Source of the DNA: F23-B02 sp963640555
GTDB lineage: Bacteria; Bacillota; Clostridia; Oscillospirales; Oscillospiraceae
Direction: 5' to 3'
Length of the DNA stretch: 20,777 nt
Assembly (NCBI GenBank): GCA_963640555.1
Contig: CAVHZB010000027.1
Span: 1-20,777 of the forward strand
Shown: piece by piece, positions 1 through 7,024 of the stretch
Layout of the letters: every line of letters starts with the position of its first letter
Position numbering within the stretch: the stretch's first letter is position 1
Notes under the pieces: generated by a model
Told to the model about the DNA's origin: nothing
Database searches by the model: none
Seen by the model: the letters and a program-made list of their open reading frames with translations, nothing else
Made by a program: the position numbers and the translations under genes

Positions 1-73
1 GCTTTACATAATGCCTTATCAGTATATCATTACATTTGTGATATTTCCATAATTTTTGTATAGAAAATCAAAA

Positions 74-109
74 AAAATTCCGTTACAATCTGCTTTGTTA
101 ACGAATTTT
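74..109. repeat. Imperfect inverted repeat upstream of the first small gene
   Basis: The arms AAAATT-C-CGTTA-CAA (74-88) and TTG-T-TAACG-AATTTT (95-109) pair over 14 bases with one bulged base on each arm and a six-base loop. The right arm ends in a short T-run. It could be the terminator of a gene entering from the left on the + strand, or an operator. The sequence cannot decide between these. Confidence 0.35.
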
Positions 110-127
110 ATCGCGCTGTTTTTCGGT

Positions 128-156
128 TTGATGTTTTTTCGTTACTGTAGTGTAAA
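128..156 (+). promoter_or_regulatory. Weak candidate promoter for the 81-residue ORF
   Basis: TTGATG at 128-133 and TGTAAA at 151-156 are 17 bases apart, in AT-rich DNA just before a strong ribosome binding site. Each box matches the sigma-70/A consensus at four of six positions, so this is only a candidate. Confidence 0.3.
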
Positions 157-182
157 TTTGTTATTATCAGGAGGGAAATATT

Positions 183-428
183 ATGTTATCCGGTTCCGCA
201 GAAGACACAGCCGCAGCTGTTATATTTAATGGAGACGATATACCCGACGATGTGCTGGCGGGCTGTATTCGGGAGCAAATGCAGCTCAGCAAGCACTGTA
301 TCGAGGCCGATATTTTTACATACGGCGGACACACGCTTGCTATCGCCCGCCCCGCCGCACCGCTGCAAGACAGGTTTTCGGCAAATATGCGCATCAGGCG
401 AAGCGTCGGAAATAACCATGGCTTTTAA
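183..428 (+). CDS. Small protein of unknown function (81 aa)
   Basis: I do not recognise this protein. The case for a real gene is a textbook ribosome binding site (AGGAGGG, about 170-176) at good spacing before the ATG, an upstream AT-rich region with a possible promoter, and third-position GC bias over the whole frame. The protein is mildly acidic at the N-terminus (residues 1-40) and basic at the C-terminus, with no signal peptide, membrane segment or cysteine pattern. Its middle part (about residues 20-55, through DIPDDVLAG and FTYGGHTLAIARP) looks like a compact alpha/beta fold. It is followed 95 bases later by a lipoprotein gene with its own promoter, so the two need not be co-transcribed. 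No function is assigned. Confidence 0.6.
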   Translation: MLSGSAEDTAAAVIFNGDDIPDDVLAGCIREQMQLSKHCIEADIFTYGGHTLAIARPAAPLQDRFSANMRIRRSVGNNHGF

Positions 429-488
429 CGGGAAATTTTTATGTTTTTGTGAATAATCGTGCTAATGCTGGATTTTTATACAGGTGCA

Positions 489-515
489 TGGTATAATTGC
501 CTATCGTATAAGGAG
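489..515 (+). promoter_or_regulatory. Extended -10 promoter and RBS of the lipoprotein gene
   Basis: TGGTATAAT at 489-497 is a perfect extended -10 element (TGn plus consensus TATAAT). The -35 position is poor, as is usual for extended -10 promoters. Transcription would begin near 504, leaving a leader of about 20 bases with AAGGAG at 510-515 placed for the ATG at 524. Confidence 0.7.
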
Positions 516-523
516 TTGATGTT

Positions 524-2644
524 ATGCGCAAATTTACAGCTATCATATTAGCTTTGCTGACCGTCGTGTTCCTGTGCGCCTGCGGTAAGAAGGACACCGG
601 CGATGCCGAGCGTGAGTGCGGCGTATATATAAAAATGGAGGCATCCGATGTCTATGCCGTTTCCTACGGAACGGATCAGGGCTCCGAATCCTTCGGAAAC
701 GCTGATGAGGGTCCTATCGCAGCAGGCTCGGTCATTCACTTTGACTTTGCCGGTGACAAGGCTGACGGCACCGAAACGGCGGAGATCGAATACAGCATCT
801 GTATTTATGACTCGGAGCTTAATGTTATCGCGGTAAAATCCTTTGTAGATGATTTCTCCAACCATGCAAAGGTCAATATTACAGTCACCGCCGATCACAA
901 GATAATAAATGCCAACGCCGGAAGCTGCGGCGGAGATGTGGTAGTCGAGATGGAGAACGCATCCGCCGAGGACGGCGTTTCGTACATGGTGCCCAAGGTG
1001 ACGATGCCCGACCGCGCCGAGGCTGCAGATACGATGAATGCCAATATCACTGCTTTAAATGAGCTGTTTACCGGCGATCTGTACACCGATTACCACGATC
1101 GCTATGTCAAAAATATCGGCGACGGCACCGCTGAGGGGCTCACCGCCTTTTCCATGAACCGCACCGTCCGCACCGAGCGTGCCGACAGCGCCATTGTATC
1201 CCTGCGGGTCGTTGACAGAGCTTCTCTCGGAACGGAGGATCTGCTGAGCATAAGCGGTCACTGCTTTGACTCGCAGACCGGCGAGGAGCTCAGGCTCTCC
1301 GACCTCGGCGAAAACGAGAGCAAGATCGTCAACGCTGTTTCCGAGGATATTCTCGTATCCTTCAATGACGACCCGAAATACAGTGATACATTCTTCAATG
1401 AGGGATATTCCGAGACGATAAAGTCCCTTGTTTCCGACGGTCACTGGTACCTCTCCGACGAGGGCTTCGTCGTTATCGCAAACGAGGGTGAGATCGCCGA
1501 CGCCGCAAACGGCTTTTATGAGTTTACCGTGTCCTATGATAAGCTCAAGAATTTTATAGACGAAAGGTTCATCCCCGCCGGACGCGAGGGCAGCGAGGGC
1601 AATGTGAGCGTTGCTTTTGCAGCCGACGCAGACGATACGGATCTTACAATACTCGGCAGCGCCGCAGCCACCGACATCAAATCTCTGCTCGTTTCCGCGA
1701 GCGGTTCGATATACGATGTCTGCGTATACACGATCAATTATGACACCTCTTCCGGAGCGTATGTACCTGTGCGTCAGCTTCTGTTCTGCAGCGACATGTC
1801 CGACGGAGCGGCGCTGGCGATAAACACCGAGCTCACCGACACTACGCCTGCAATGGCAATATTCTTCAATCAGGGCGACGGCACGAACGAGGTTCGCCTT
1901 CTCTCGCTTGATGACAGCGGCTCCGTTAAGGTGACCGATCCCAACGGCAGTGCCGGTACCGTGATCACCTCCCGCCTGCCTTACACCGGCGATCTCAACG
2001 GCGACGGCAAGGACGAAACGGTCAGCACGGCAGCCGATGATCAGGGACTTACCGTTGTAAGCGTAGAGAGCGCAGGGGAAGCAAGCGAGGTCACCACATG
2101 CATAAAAACGGTCAACAGCATCAGGCTCTACGATCTCGATAATGACGGTGTGCGAGAGATATACATTGACGGAACGGACGCGAACTCCGCTTCCGTCACC
2201 TGCGCCGTTATGTATTCTCCGGACGATGCTCAGCCTCTGCACATGGCGTTGTTTGACAATCAGAGCTATGCGGAGGGACTTTTCAGGGAATTTGGAGATG
2301 CTAAGCTCATTCTCGATACTGAGGTTAATATTCTCGGCACCTATGAGATAAAAAGCTCATACTCGCTCTCCGACAAGAGCTTTGCGAAGGACTCCGGCGA
2401 GCTTTCGTTTGATAATAACGGCGAATATGTCACCACCTCGAAGAGCATAACGCTTTCAAACGGCAGTCTGCTAAAATCAGGCACGCGCCTGCGCTTTACT
2501 TCAACCGACGGCAGCTCAGTCATTAATTTTGTGACGGACGGCGGCTTTACCGGCTCGATCTCAATTTCCAACGACGGCAGCGGCTGGAAGATCGCAGGAC
2601 AGCCCGACACGAGCTATTTCACCTCGCTTCCCTATAAGAGCTGA
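524..2644 (+). CDS. Large lipoprotein with DUF3298/RsiV-like domain and DxNxDG repeats
   Basis: This is a 706-residue secreted lipoprotein. The N-terminus has a basic MRK, a hydrophobic stretch (residues 4-17) and a lipobox LCAC with the lipidated cysteine at residue 20, so it should be anchored to the outer face of the membrane. Residues of about 155-350 resemble the DUF4163/DUF3298 pair found in RsiV-type anti-sigma factors and many clostridial lipoproteins: a FDSQTGEELRLSDL strand-turn, then a WYLSDEGFVVIA segment and a YDKLKNFI end. Around residues 488-497 (DLNGDGKDE) and 535-545 (DLDNDGVRE) are two loops of the calcium-binding VCBS/FG-GAP type, suggesting a propeller-like C-terminal half. 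It has its own promoter and a terminator at 2662-2698. The ligand is unknown; sensing of a wall or extracellular factor is only a guess. Confidence 0.88.
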   Translation: MRKFTAIILALLTVVFLCACGKKDTGDAERECGVYIKMEASDVYAVSYGTDQGSESFGNADEGPIAAGSVIHFDFAGDKADGTETAEIEYSICIYDSELNVIAVKSFVDDFSNHAKVNITVTADHKIINANAGSCGGDVVVEMENASAEDGVSYMVPKVTMPDRAEAADTMNANITALNELFTGDLYTDYHDRYVKNIGDGTAEGLTAFSMNRTVRTERADSAIVSLRVVDRASLGTEDLLSISGHCFDSQTGEELRLSDLGENESKIVNAVSEDILVSFNDDPKYSDTFFNEGYSETIKSLVSDGHWYLSDEGFVVIANEGEIADAANGFYEFTVSYDKLKNFIDERFIPAGREGSEGNVSVAFAADADDTDLTILGSAAATDIKSLLVSASGSIYDVCVYTINYDTSSGAYVPVRQLLFCSDMSDGAALAINTELTDTTPAMAIFFNQGDGTNEVRLLSLDDSGSVKVTDPNGSAGTVITSRLPYTGDLNGDGKDETVSTAADDQGLTVVSVESAGEASEVTTCIKTVNSIRLYDLDNDGVREIYIDGTDANSASVTCAVMYSPDDAQPLHMALFDNQSYAEGLFREFGDAKLILDTEVNILGTYEIKSSYSLSDKSFAKDSGELSFDNNGEYVTTSKSITLSNGSLLKSGTRLRFTSTDGSSVINFVTDGGFTGSISISNDGSGWKIAGQPDTSYFTSLPYKS

Positions 2645-2661
2645 TATTGAATATGGATATG

Positions 2662-2698
2662 AAAATCTCGGCAACACTTTGCGTATTGCCGAGATTTT
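2662..2698. terminator. Bidirectional terminator between lipoprotein gene and mreB
   Basis: AAAATCTCGGCAA (2662-2674) and its exact complement (2686-2698) form a 13-bp stem with an 11-base loop. The A-run and T-run at the ends of the stem allow termination from both sides, for the + strand lipoprotein gene and the - strand operon ending in mreB. Confidence 0.85.
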
Positions 2699-2719
2699 CT
2701 GTATTATTAGAGCTTTTTA

Positions 2720-3754
2720 TTATCTTCTCATTTCGCGGTTGCGCAGGAAGTTCATCATTCCGTCCTGCATATTGTCAAGCTGCGCAAGCAGCTTTCCGGC
2801 ACCGTGAGCGGCACATGCGAGAGGATCATCGACTATCATTGTTCTTATATGCGTGCTGTCCTCTATCATTCTGTCCATACCGTAAAGCATGCTGCCTCCG
2901 CCGGAGAGGATCATTCCGTTTATGCCAAGATCACCTATGAGCTCGGGCGGCGTGCGCTCAAGAACCGAATGGACATTTTCAAGGATGAGCTTTGCCGGCT
3001 CTCTGAGAACATCCATAAGCTCCTCCGCAGTCACCGTTACGGTGCGCGGTAGTCCCTTTATGAGGCAGCGCCCCTTGACCTCCATGCTGTCGGGAGCGTC
3101 ATTTCTCGGGAAAAGTCCGCCGATATTGATTTTTACCTCCTCTGCGGTCATCGCCCCAATGAGCAGATTGTGCTTTTTCTTTATATATCTGATTATGGCC
3201 TCGTCGAAGCTGCTGCCTGCGATTTTTATCGACTCGCATTCAGCAACTCCGCCCATGGATACCACCGCTATCTCGGTAGTGCCTCCTCCGATGTCGATGA
3301 CCATATTGCCGTCCGGCTTCTTAATGTCAACTCCCGCGCCTATCGCTGTAGCTACCGCGGTTTCCACAAGGTAGACTCTGCGTGCACCGGCCTCTATTGC
3401 AGCGTCGATAACGGCGCGTTCCTCAACGCCGGTGATGCTGCTCGGTACGCACATGAGTATGCGCGGCTTAAAAAGGCTGAATGAGGTTATGCGGCTTACA
3501 AGCTCGCGCAGCATGAGTGCCGACATATCATAATCGGATATCACTCCTGCTCTTATCGGGTGTATGGCAACGACATTCGCCGGAGTTCTGCCGAGCGTTT
3601 TCTTTGCATCCTCGCCGATCTTGAGCATTTTGTCCTTGACTTTATCGACCGCTACAACAGTCGGTTCACGCAGCGACAGTCCCTTGCCCTGAACGAAAAC
3701 AAGAGTGTTGGATGTACCCATATCGACCGCTATATCTCTTTCATATATGACCAT
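2720..3754 (-). CDS. mreB: Rod shape-determining protein MreB/Mbl family
   Basis: This actin-like ATPase forms filaments under the membrane and guides side-wall peptidoglycan synthesis. The nucleotide-binding signatures are clear: phosphate-1 DMGTSNTLVFV (residues 11-21), phosphate-2 VIDIGGGTTEIAV (about 155-167) and the late LSGGGSMLYGMD adenosine motif. The family signature VLERTPPEL is also present. I place the start at 3754, where ATG follows GGAGCG at good spacing. An in-frame ATG at 3790 would add 12 residues with no family counterpart and would overlap a hairpin. The resulting 344 residues are typical. It is the last gene of the ybaK-uvrA-recD2-comF operon and is not next to mreC or mreD, so it may be an Mbl/MreBH-type paralogue. 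The family is certain; which paralogue is not. Confidence 0.93.
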   Translation of the reverse strand: MVIYERDIAVDMGTSNTLVFVQGKGLSLREPTVVAVDKVKDKMLKIGEDAKKTLGRTPANVVAIHPIRAGVISDYDMSALMLRELVSRITSFSLFKPRILMCVPSSITGVEERAVIDAAIEAGARRVYLVETAVATAIGAGVDIKKPDGNMVIDIGGGTTEIAVVSMGGVAECESIKIAGSSFDEAIIRYIKKKHNLLIGAMTAEEVKINIGGLFPRNDAPDSMEVKGRCLIKGLPRTVTVTAEELMDVLREPAKLILENVHSVLERTPPELIGDLGINGMILSGGGSMLYGMDRMIEDSTHIRTMIVDDPLACAAHGAGKLLAQLDNMQDGMMNFLRNREMRR

Positions 3755-3769
3755 ATTACGCTCCGATCC

Positions 3770-3788
3770 GCCGCAAACGCACTGCGGC
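3770..3788 (-). promoter_or_regulatory. Small hairpin in the comF-mreB gap
   Basis: In the mRNA sense, GCCGCA and TGCGGC pair around a seven-base loop, between the comF stop and the preferred mreB start at 3754. There is no T-run after it, so it is not a terminator. It may be an mRNA processing or stability element, and it argues against translation from the ATG at 3790. Confidence 0.35.
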
Positions 3789-3825
3789 ATGGTTTATTTT
3801 ATATTCTGTCCAATTTCTTCCGCCG

Positions 3826-4479
3826 TCAATCCTCATGACGGGCAAGCGTTACGCAATATACGCATTTTGCCCCGGCTTTTTTCAGAACGCGGGCTGCCTC
3901 ACTGAGTGTTGAACCGGTGGTGACCACATCGTCAACAAGGAGAATGTACTTACCTCCGACATCCGCATTCGGAAAGAGCTCATATGCTCCGGCGACATTG
4001 CTGCGGCGCTGCTTTGCATCGCGCGTTGTTGATTGTGCCGCATTGTTTTTTATCTTTTTAAGTGTAGGCACACACGGAAGCTCCACTCGCGCGGATATCT
4101 CCTTTGCAAGCAGATATGCCTGATCATAACCTCTTTTCCGCAGACGCGCCCTGCTCAGCGGTATCCATGATATCATATTGATGCCGCCGCAATCAAGATT
4201 ATTTTCGACACACTCCGTCATTATCTCTCCGTACCGCACGCAATATGCCGAGCAGCCGTAAAATTTATACCGATGGATGGAGTCGCGGACATTTTCCTTG
4301 TAGTACAGCGGCGAAACACACTTATCTATAAACGGAAACTTCTGATATATGCTGTCGCCCTTTGTATATGGGAGCCTGCTGCGGCAATCATCGCATATAT
4401 CCCCGTTTTCAAGAACGCTGTTGCAGAAAACGCATTTCCACGGATATATTAGACTGACTATGTATTCAAGTATTTTCAT
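3826..4479 (-). CDS. comFC: ComF family phosphoribosyltransferase-like protein
   Basis: 217 residues, typical of ComFC proteins, which take part in DNA uptake for natural transformation and related DNA processing. The N-terminal zinc finger is present as C16-x2-C19 and C29-x2-C32. The middle has the family segment RKRGYDQAYLLAKEIS (about 115-130). The C-terminus holds the type I phosphoribosyltransferase PRPP loop LVDDVVTTGST (about 181-191). The start codon lies inside the 3' end of recD2 (14-base overlap), so translation is probably coupled. Standing next to a RecD2 helicase, it fits a DNA-repair or DNA-uptake role. No other competence genes are visible here. Confidence 0.9.
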   Translation of the reverse strand: MKILEYIVSLIYPWKCVFCNSVLENGDICDDCRSRLPYTKGDSIYQKFPFIDKCVSPLYYKENVRDSIHRYKFYGCSAYCVRYGEIMTECVENNLDCGGINMISWIPLSRARLRKRGYDQAYLLAKEISARVELPCVPTLKKIKNNAAQSTTRDAKQRRSNVAGAYELFPNADVGGKYILLVDDVVTTGSTLSEAARVLKKAGAKCVYCVTLARHED

Positions 4480-6670
4480 CCGCGAGCCTTATCCTGAGCG
4501 CGCTGTAGCGCCTCGACTGCTTGTGGTTATCTATCATCCGGTGTGCTACCGAATCATCGCCGACCATTATAAGAAGCTGCTTTGCACGGGTAACGGCGGT
4601 ATACAGAACGCCGCGCGTTAAAAGCATCTGGACTCCGGGGTTAAGTGCAAGAATTACCGCGGTATACTCGCTGCCCTGCGACTTATGCACCGTCAGTGCC
4701 CACGCGTGCTCAAGCTCGCCGAGCATATCAAAGCCGTAGTACGCCAGCTTGTCCTCATAATCGACGGTCACTGACTCCGATGCCGTGTCGATCTCCGCGA
4801 TAACGCCTATATCCCCGTTATATATCCCCGTACCGCTTTGACCGTTTTTACCCTTCCAGATAATGTCGTAGTTGTTCTTGACCTGTATCACACGATCACC
4901 GGTGCGGAAAACAATATCTCCGAACGGCTTTTCCTTTTTGCCTTCGGCGGGCGGGTTCAAGGCCTCCTGCAGGCAGCGGTTGAGGTTCCTTGTCCCCGTT
5001 TCACCCTTTCTGCTTGGTGAAAGCACCTGTATCTGATTCTGAGGTATCTTCATATTCTCGGGCAGACGGCGGCGGCACAGCTCCACGATGGTCTCAACAC
5101 AGGAGCTGCCCTGCAATCTGCGCAGGCGGAAAAAATCACCGCTGTTTTCGTTGAAATCGGGATGCTCCCCCCTGTTTATCATGTGTGCATTGCGCACTAT
5201 GCGGCTGTCCGCCTTCTGGCGGAATATCTCGGTGAGCCGCACGGTTGGCACCGTACCGCTTTTGATTATATCGGAAAATACATTGCCCGGTCCCACCGAC
5301 GGGAGCTGATCGGCATCGCCGACGAGGAGCACGCGGCAGTCGGGCTTAAGCGCCTTCAGTATCGCATGCATAAGCGTTATGTCAACCATCGAGCATTCGT
5401 CGATGATCAGGGCATCGCAGGCGAGCTTATCCTCCTCGTTTTTTGCAAACACTACCGCTTCCCCGTCCTCGGACATTTTTGCACCCAGCATACGGTGTAT
5501 TGTCGAAGCCTCCACGCCGCACAGCTCGCTCATGCGCTTTGCAGCTCTGCCGGTGGGCGCCGCGAGATATGTTTCAAGCTCAAGCTCATCATAAAGAGCC
5601 AAGACCGCCCTCAGGATCGTGGTTTTTCCGGTGCCCGGACCGCCGGTTATGACAAGAATATTGCTGTCAGCGGCGAGGGCTATGGCATCTCGCTGCAATG
5701 GCGCATATTCGATTCCGTTTGCCTTTTCAAGGCGCGCTATGAGCTTATCGGCTGCTTTAGTAGGTCTGCCGGTGCGCTTGCTCATGTTTTTTATTCGCCG
5801 TGCGGTGTATGTCTCAGCTTCAAACAGCTCTGCCAGATAGCATGCCTCCAGTCCTGCGACCTTGTCGCAGACCACCTCGCAGGTCTCACAAAGCTTGTCC
5901 ACAGCTTCGTCGGCCAGCTCCGGCGTTACGCCTATGAGCTGCGCCGTTGCGGAGGTAAGCTTGCCGCGCGGTATGAAGCAGTGACCGTTGCCGGAATTGT
6001 GAATGAGCTCAAATGTGACCGCCGCGCACACGCGGTTGAGGCTGTCACCGTCTATGCCGAGTGAAAGCGCGAGCGAGTCTGCCTCGGCAAAGCTTGCGCC
6101 TATATGCGACGATGCGAGGATATAGGGATTTTCGTGCACGACCTCGATGGCGGAGCTGCCGTAAAACCTGAACATTCTCAGCGCAAATATGGGCTGTATG
6201 CCGTATGAGCACAGAAACTCTGTCAGCCGCCTGACACCCGCCTGCTTTTTAAAGCCGGCACATATGTCCTTTGCCTTTGATCTGCTGATGCCCTTGAGCT
6301 CGGCAAGCTGCTCCGGATGCATTTCGAGAACATCCAGAGCTCTGTCGCCGAATTTATCGACTATCAGTGCCGCCGTTGCCGGTCCGATGCCGCGCACGGT
6401 GCCTCCGGCAAGATACTCGTATATCTCCGACGCGGAGGTGGGCAGCGTGCGGCTGCACTGCTCTATTTTAAACTGTCTGCCGTGCTGGGCATGGGTCATC
6501 CAAGCTCCCTCGGCGGAGATCATTTCGCCGGGGGCTATGTACGGAAGGCATCCGACGGCCGTAACCGTCTGCCCGTCGTCAAGGTCTATGCGCACGACCG
6601 CATATCCGTTTTCGTCGTTTCTGAATATTACGGCTGCGATGCTGCCGTTTATCTCGCTTAGTTCCTGCAT
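4466..6670 (-). CDS. recD2: RecD2-type ATP-dependent 5'-3' DNA helicase
   Basis: 734 residues, in the usual size range for RecD2, a superfamily 1B helicase that works without RecBC and helps in DNA repair and replication fork maintenance. The order is as expected: an N-terminal OB-like region (1-75), helix-hairpin-helix segments (about 85-135, VRGIGPATAALIV and LAELKGISRSKAKDI), Walker A TGGPGTGKTT (342-351), Walker B DECSMVD (424-430), motif III GDADQLPSVGPG (451-462), motif IV/V region around FRTGDRVIQVKNNYD, and the UvrD-like C-terminal motif ALTVHKSQGSEY. It starts with ATG one base after the stop of the upstream small membrane protein gene and overlaps comF by 14 bases, so it sits in a translationally coupled chain. 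Confidence 0.95.
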   Translation of the reverse strand: MQELSEINGSIAAVIFRNDENGYAVVRIDLDDGQTVTAVGCLPYIAPGEMISAEGAWMTHAQHGRQFKIEQCSRTLPTSASEIYEYLAGGTVRGIGPATAALIVDKFGDRALDVLEMHPEQLAELKGISRSKAKDICAGFKKQAGVRRLTEFLCSYGIQPIFALRMFRFYGSSAIEVVHENPYILASSHIGASFAEADSLALSLGIDGDSLNRVCAAVTFELIHNSGNGHCFIPRGKLTSATAQLIGVTPELADEAVDKLCETCEVVCDKVAGLEACYLAELFEAETYTARRIKNMSKRTGRPTKAADKLIARLEKANGIEYAPLQRDAIALAADSNILVITGGPGTGKTTILRAVLALYDELELETYLAAPTGRAAKRMSELCGVEASTIHRMLGAKMSEDGEAVVFAKNEEDKLACDALIIDECSMVDITLMHAILKALKPDCRVLLVGDADQLPSVGPGNVFSDIIKSGTVPTVRLTEIFRQKADSRIVRNAHMINRGEHPDFNENSGDFFRLRRLQGSSCVETIVELCRRRLPENMKIPQNQIQVLSPSRKGETGTRNLNRCLQEALNPPAEGKKEKPFGDIVFRTGDRVIQVKNNYDIIWKGKNGQSGTGIYNGDIGVIAEIDTASESVTVDYEDKLAYYGFDMLGELEHAWALTVHKSQGSEYTAVILALNPGVQMLLTRGVLYTAVTRAKQLLIMVGDDSVAHRMIDNHKQSRRYSALRIRLADENT

Positions 6671-6671
6671 T

Positions 6672-6980
6672 CTATCCGTCCTCTGTGTATTCTATGCACC
6701 TGTACTGCGTTTGAAACCGCCTTGCGATGCTGCGCGTCAATTCATCCGGAGCATGGGCCGATATGAGTATACCCGCCTTCAGGGTTCCGTTTTCGCGCAG
6801 CCATATAAGGCTTCTGAGCGTATACTCTATCGTCGGTTCCGCGCCGTTTATGCTAAGAATTATCCTTGCGTCAGTATTCTTTCCAAGTCTGACCGGTGTG
6901 AGCAGTAGTCCCTTTACCGACCAGATGATAAGCCACAGCACCGCTGCCGCCGCAAAGCCCACGGCAATATAAACCGTCAT
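6672..6980 (-). CDS. Small single-pass membrane protein of unknown function
   Basis: 102 residues from the preferred ATG at 6980, which follows GGGAGGGG at seven-base spacing. A GTG at 6986 is in frame but directly abuts the Shine-Dalgarno. The N-terminus is one hydrophobic helix (about residues 4-26), followed by a cytoplasmic or external domain of about 75 residues with an alpha/beta look: RIILSINGAEPTIEYTLRSL, then a KAGILISAHAPDELTRSIARRF segment. This resembles the opening strands of a Rossmann-like fold and could be a cut-down nucleotide or sugar binding domain, but I do not recognise a family. It is sandwiched between uvrA and recD2, ending one base before recD2, so its synthesis is probably coupled to the helicase. 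Its ribosome binding site is buried in a perfect hairpin. Confidence 0.8.
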   Translation of the reverse strand: MTVYIAVGFAAAAVLWLIIWSVKGLLLTPVRLGKNTDARIILSINGAEPTIEYTLRSLIWLRENGTLKAGILISAHAPDELTRSIARRFQTQYRCIEYTEDG

Positions 6981-6987
6981 TTTCACC

Positions 6988-7011
6988 CCTCCCGTATCAT
7001 TCTACGGGAGG
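6988..7011 (-). promoter_or_regulatory. Hairpin that sequesters the RBS of the small membrane protein gene
   Basis: In the mRNA sense, CCTCCCGTA (7011-7003) and TACGGGAGG (6996-6988) form a perfect 9-bp stem with the loop GAATGA. Two G-U pairs and one A-U pair can extend it outward. The 3' arm contains the GGGAGG Shine-Dalgarno of the next gene. No T-run follows, so it is not an intrinsic terminator. It lies directly after the uvrA stop. Confidence 0.75.
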
Positions 7012-7024
7012 AATGCCCGATCTG

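Noticed and set aside
1055..2242. Long open frame of 395 codons on the - strand inside the lipoprotein gene
   Set aside because: It is antisense to a gene with a lipobox, promoter and ribosome binding site, has no recognisable domain and no start signal. High third-position GC in the true gene keeps the opposite frame open.
3754..3790. mreB start at 3790 giving 12 more residues
   Set aside because: The extra residues do not match MreB N-termini and coincide with a hairpin; the ATG at 3754 has a good GGAG at proper spacing.
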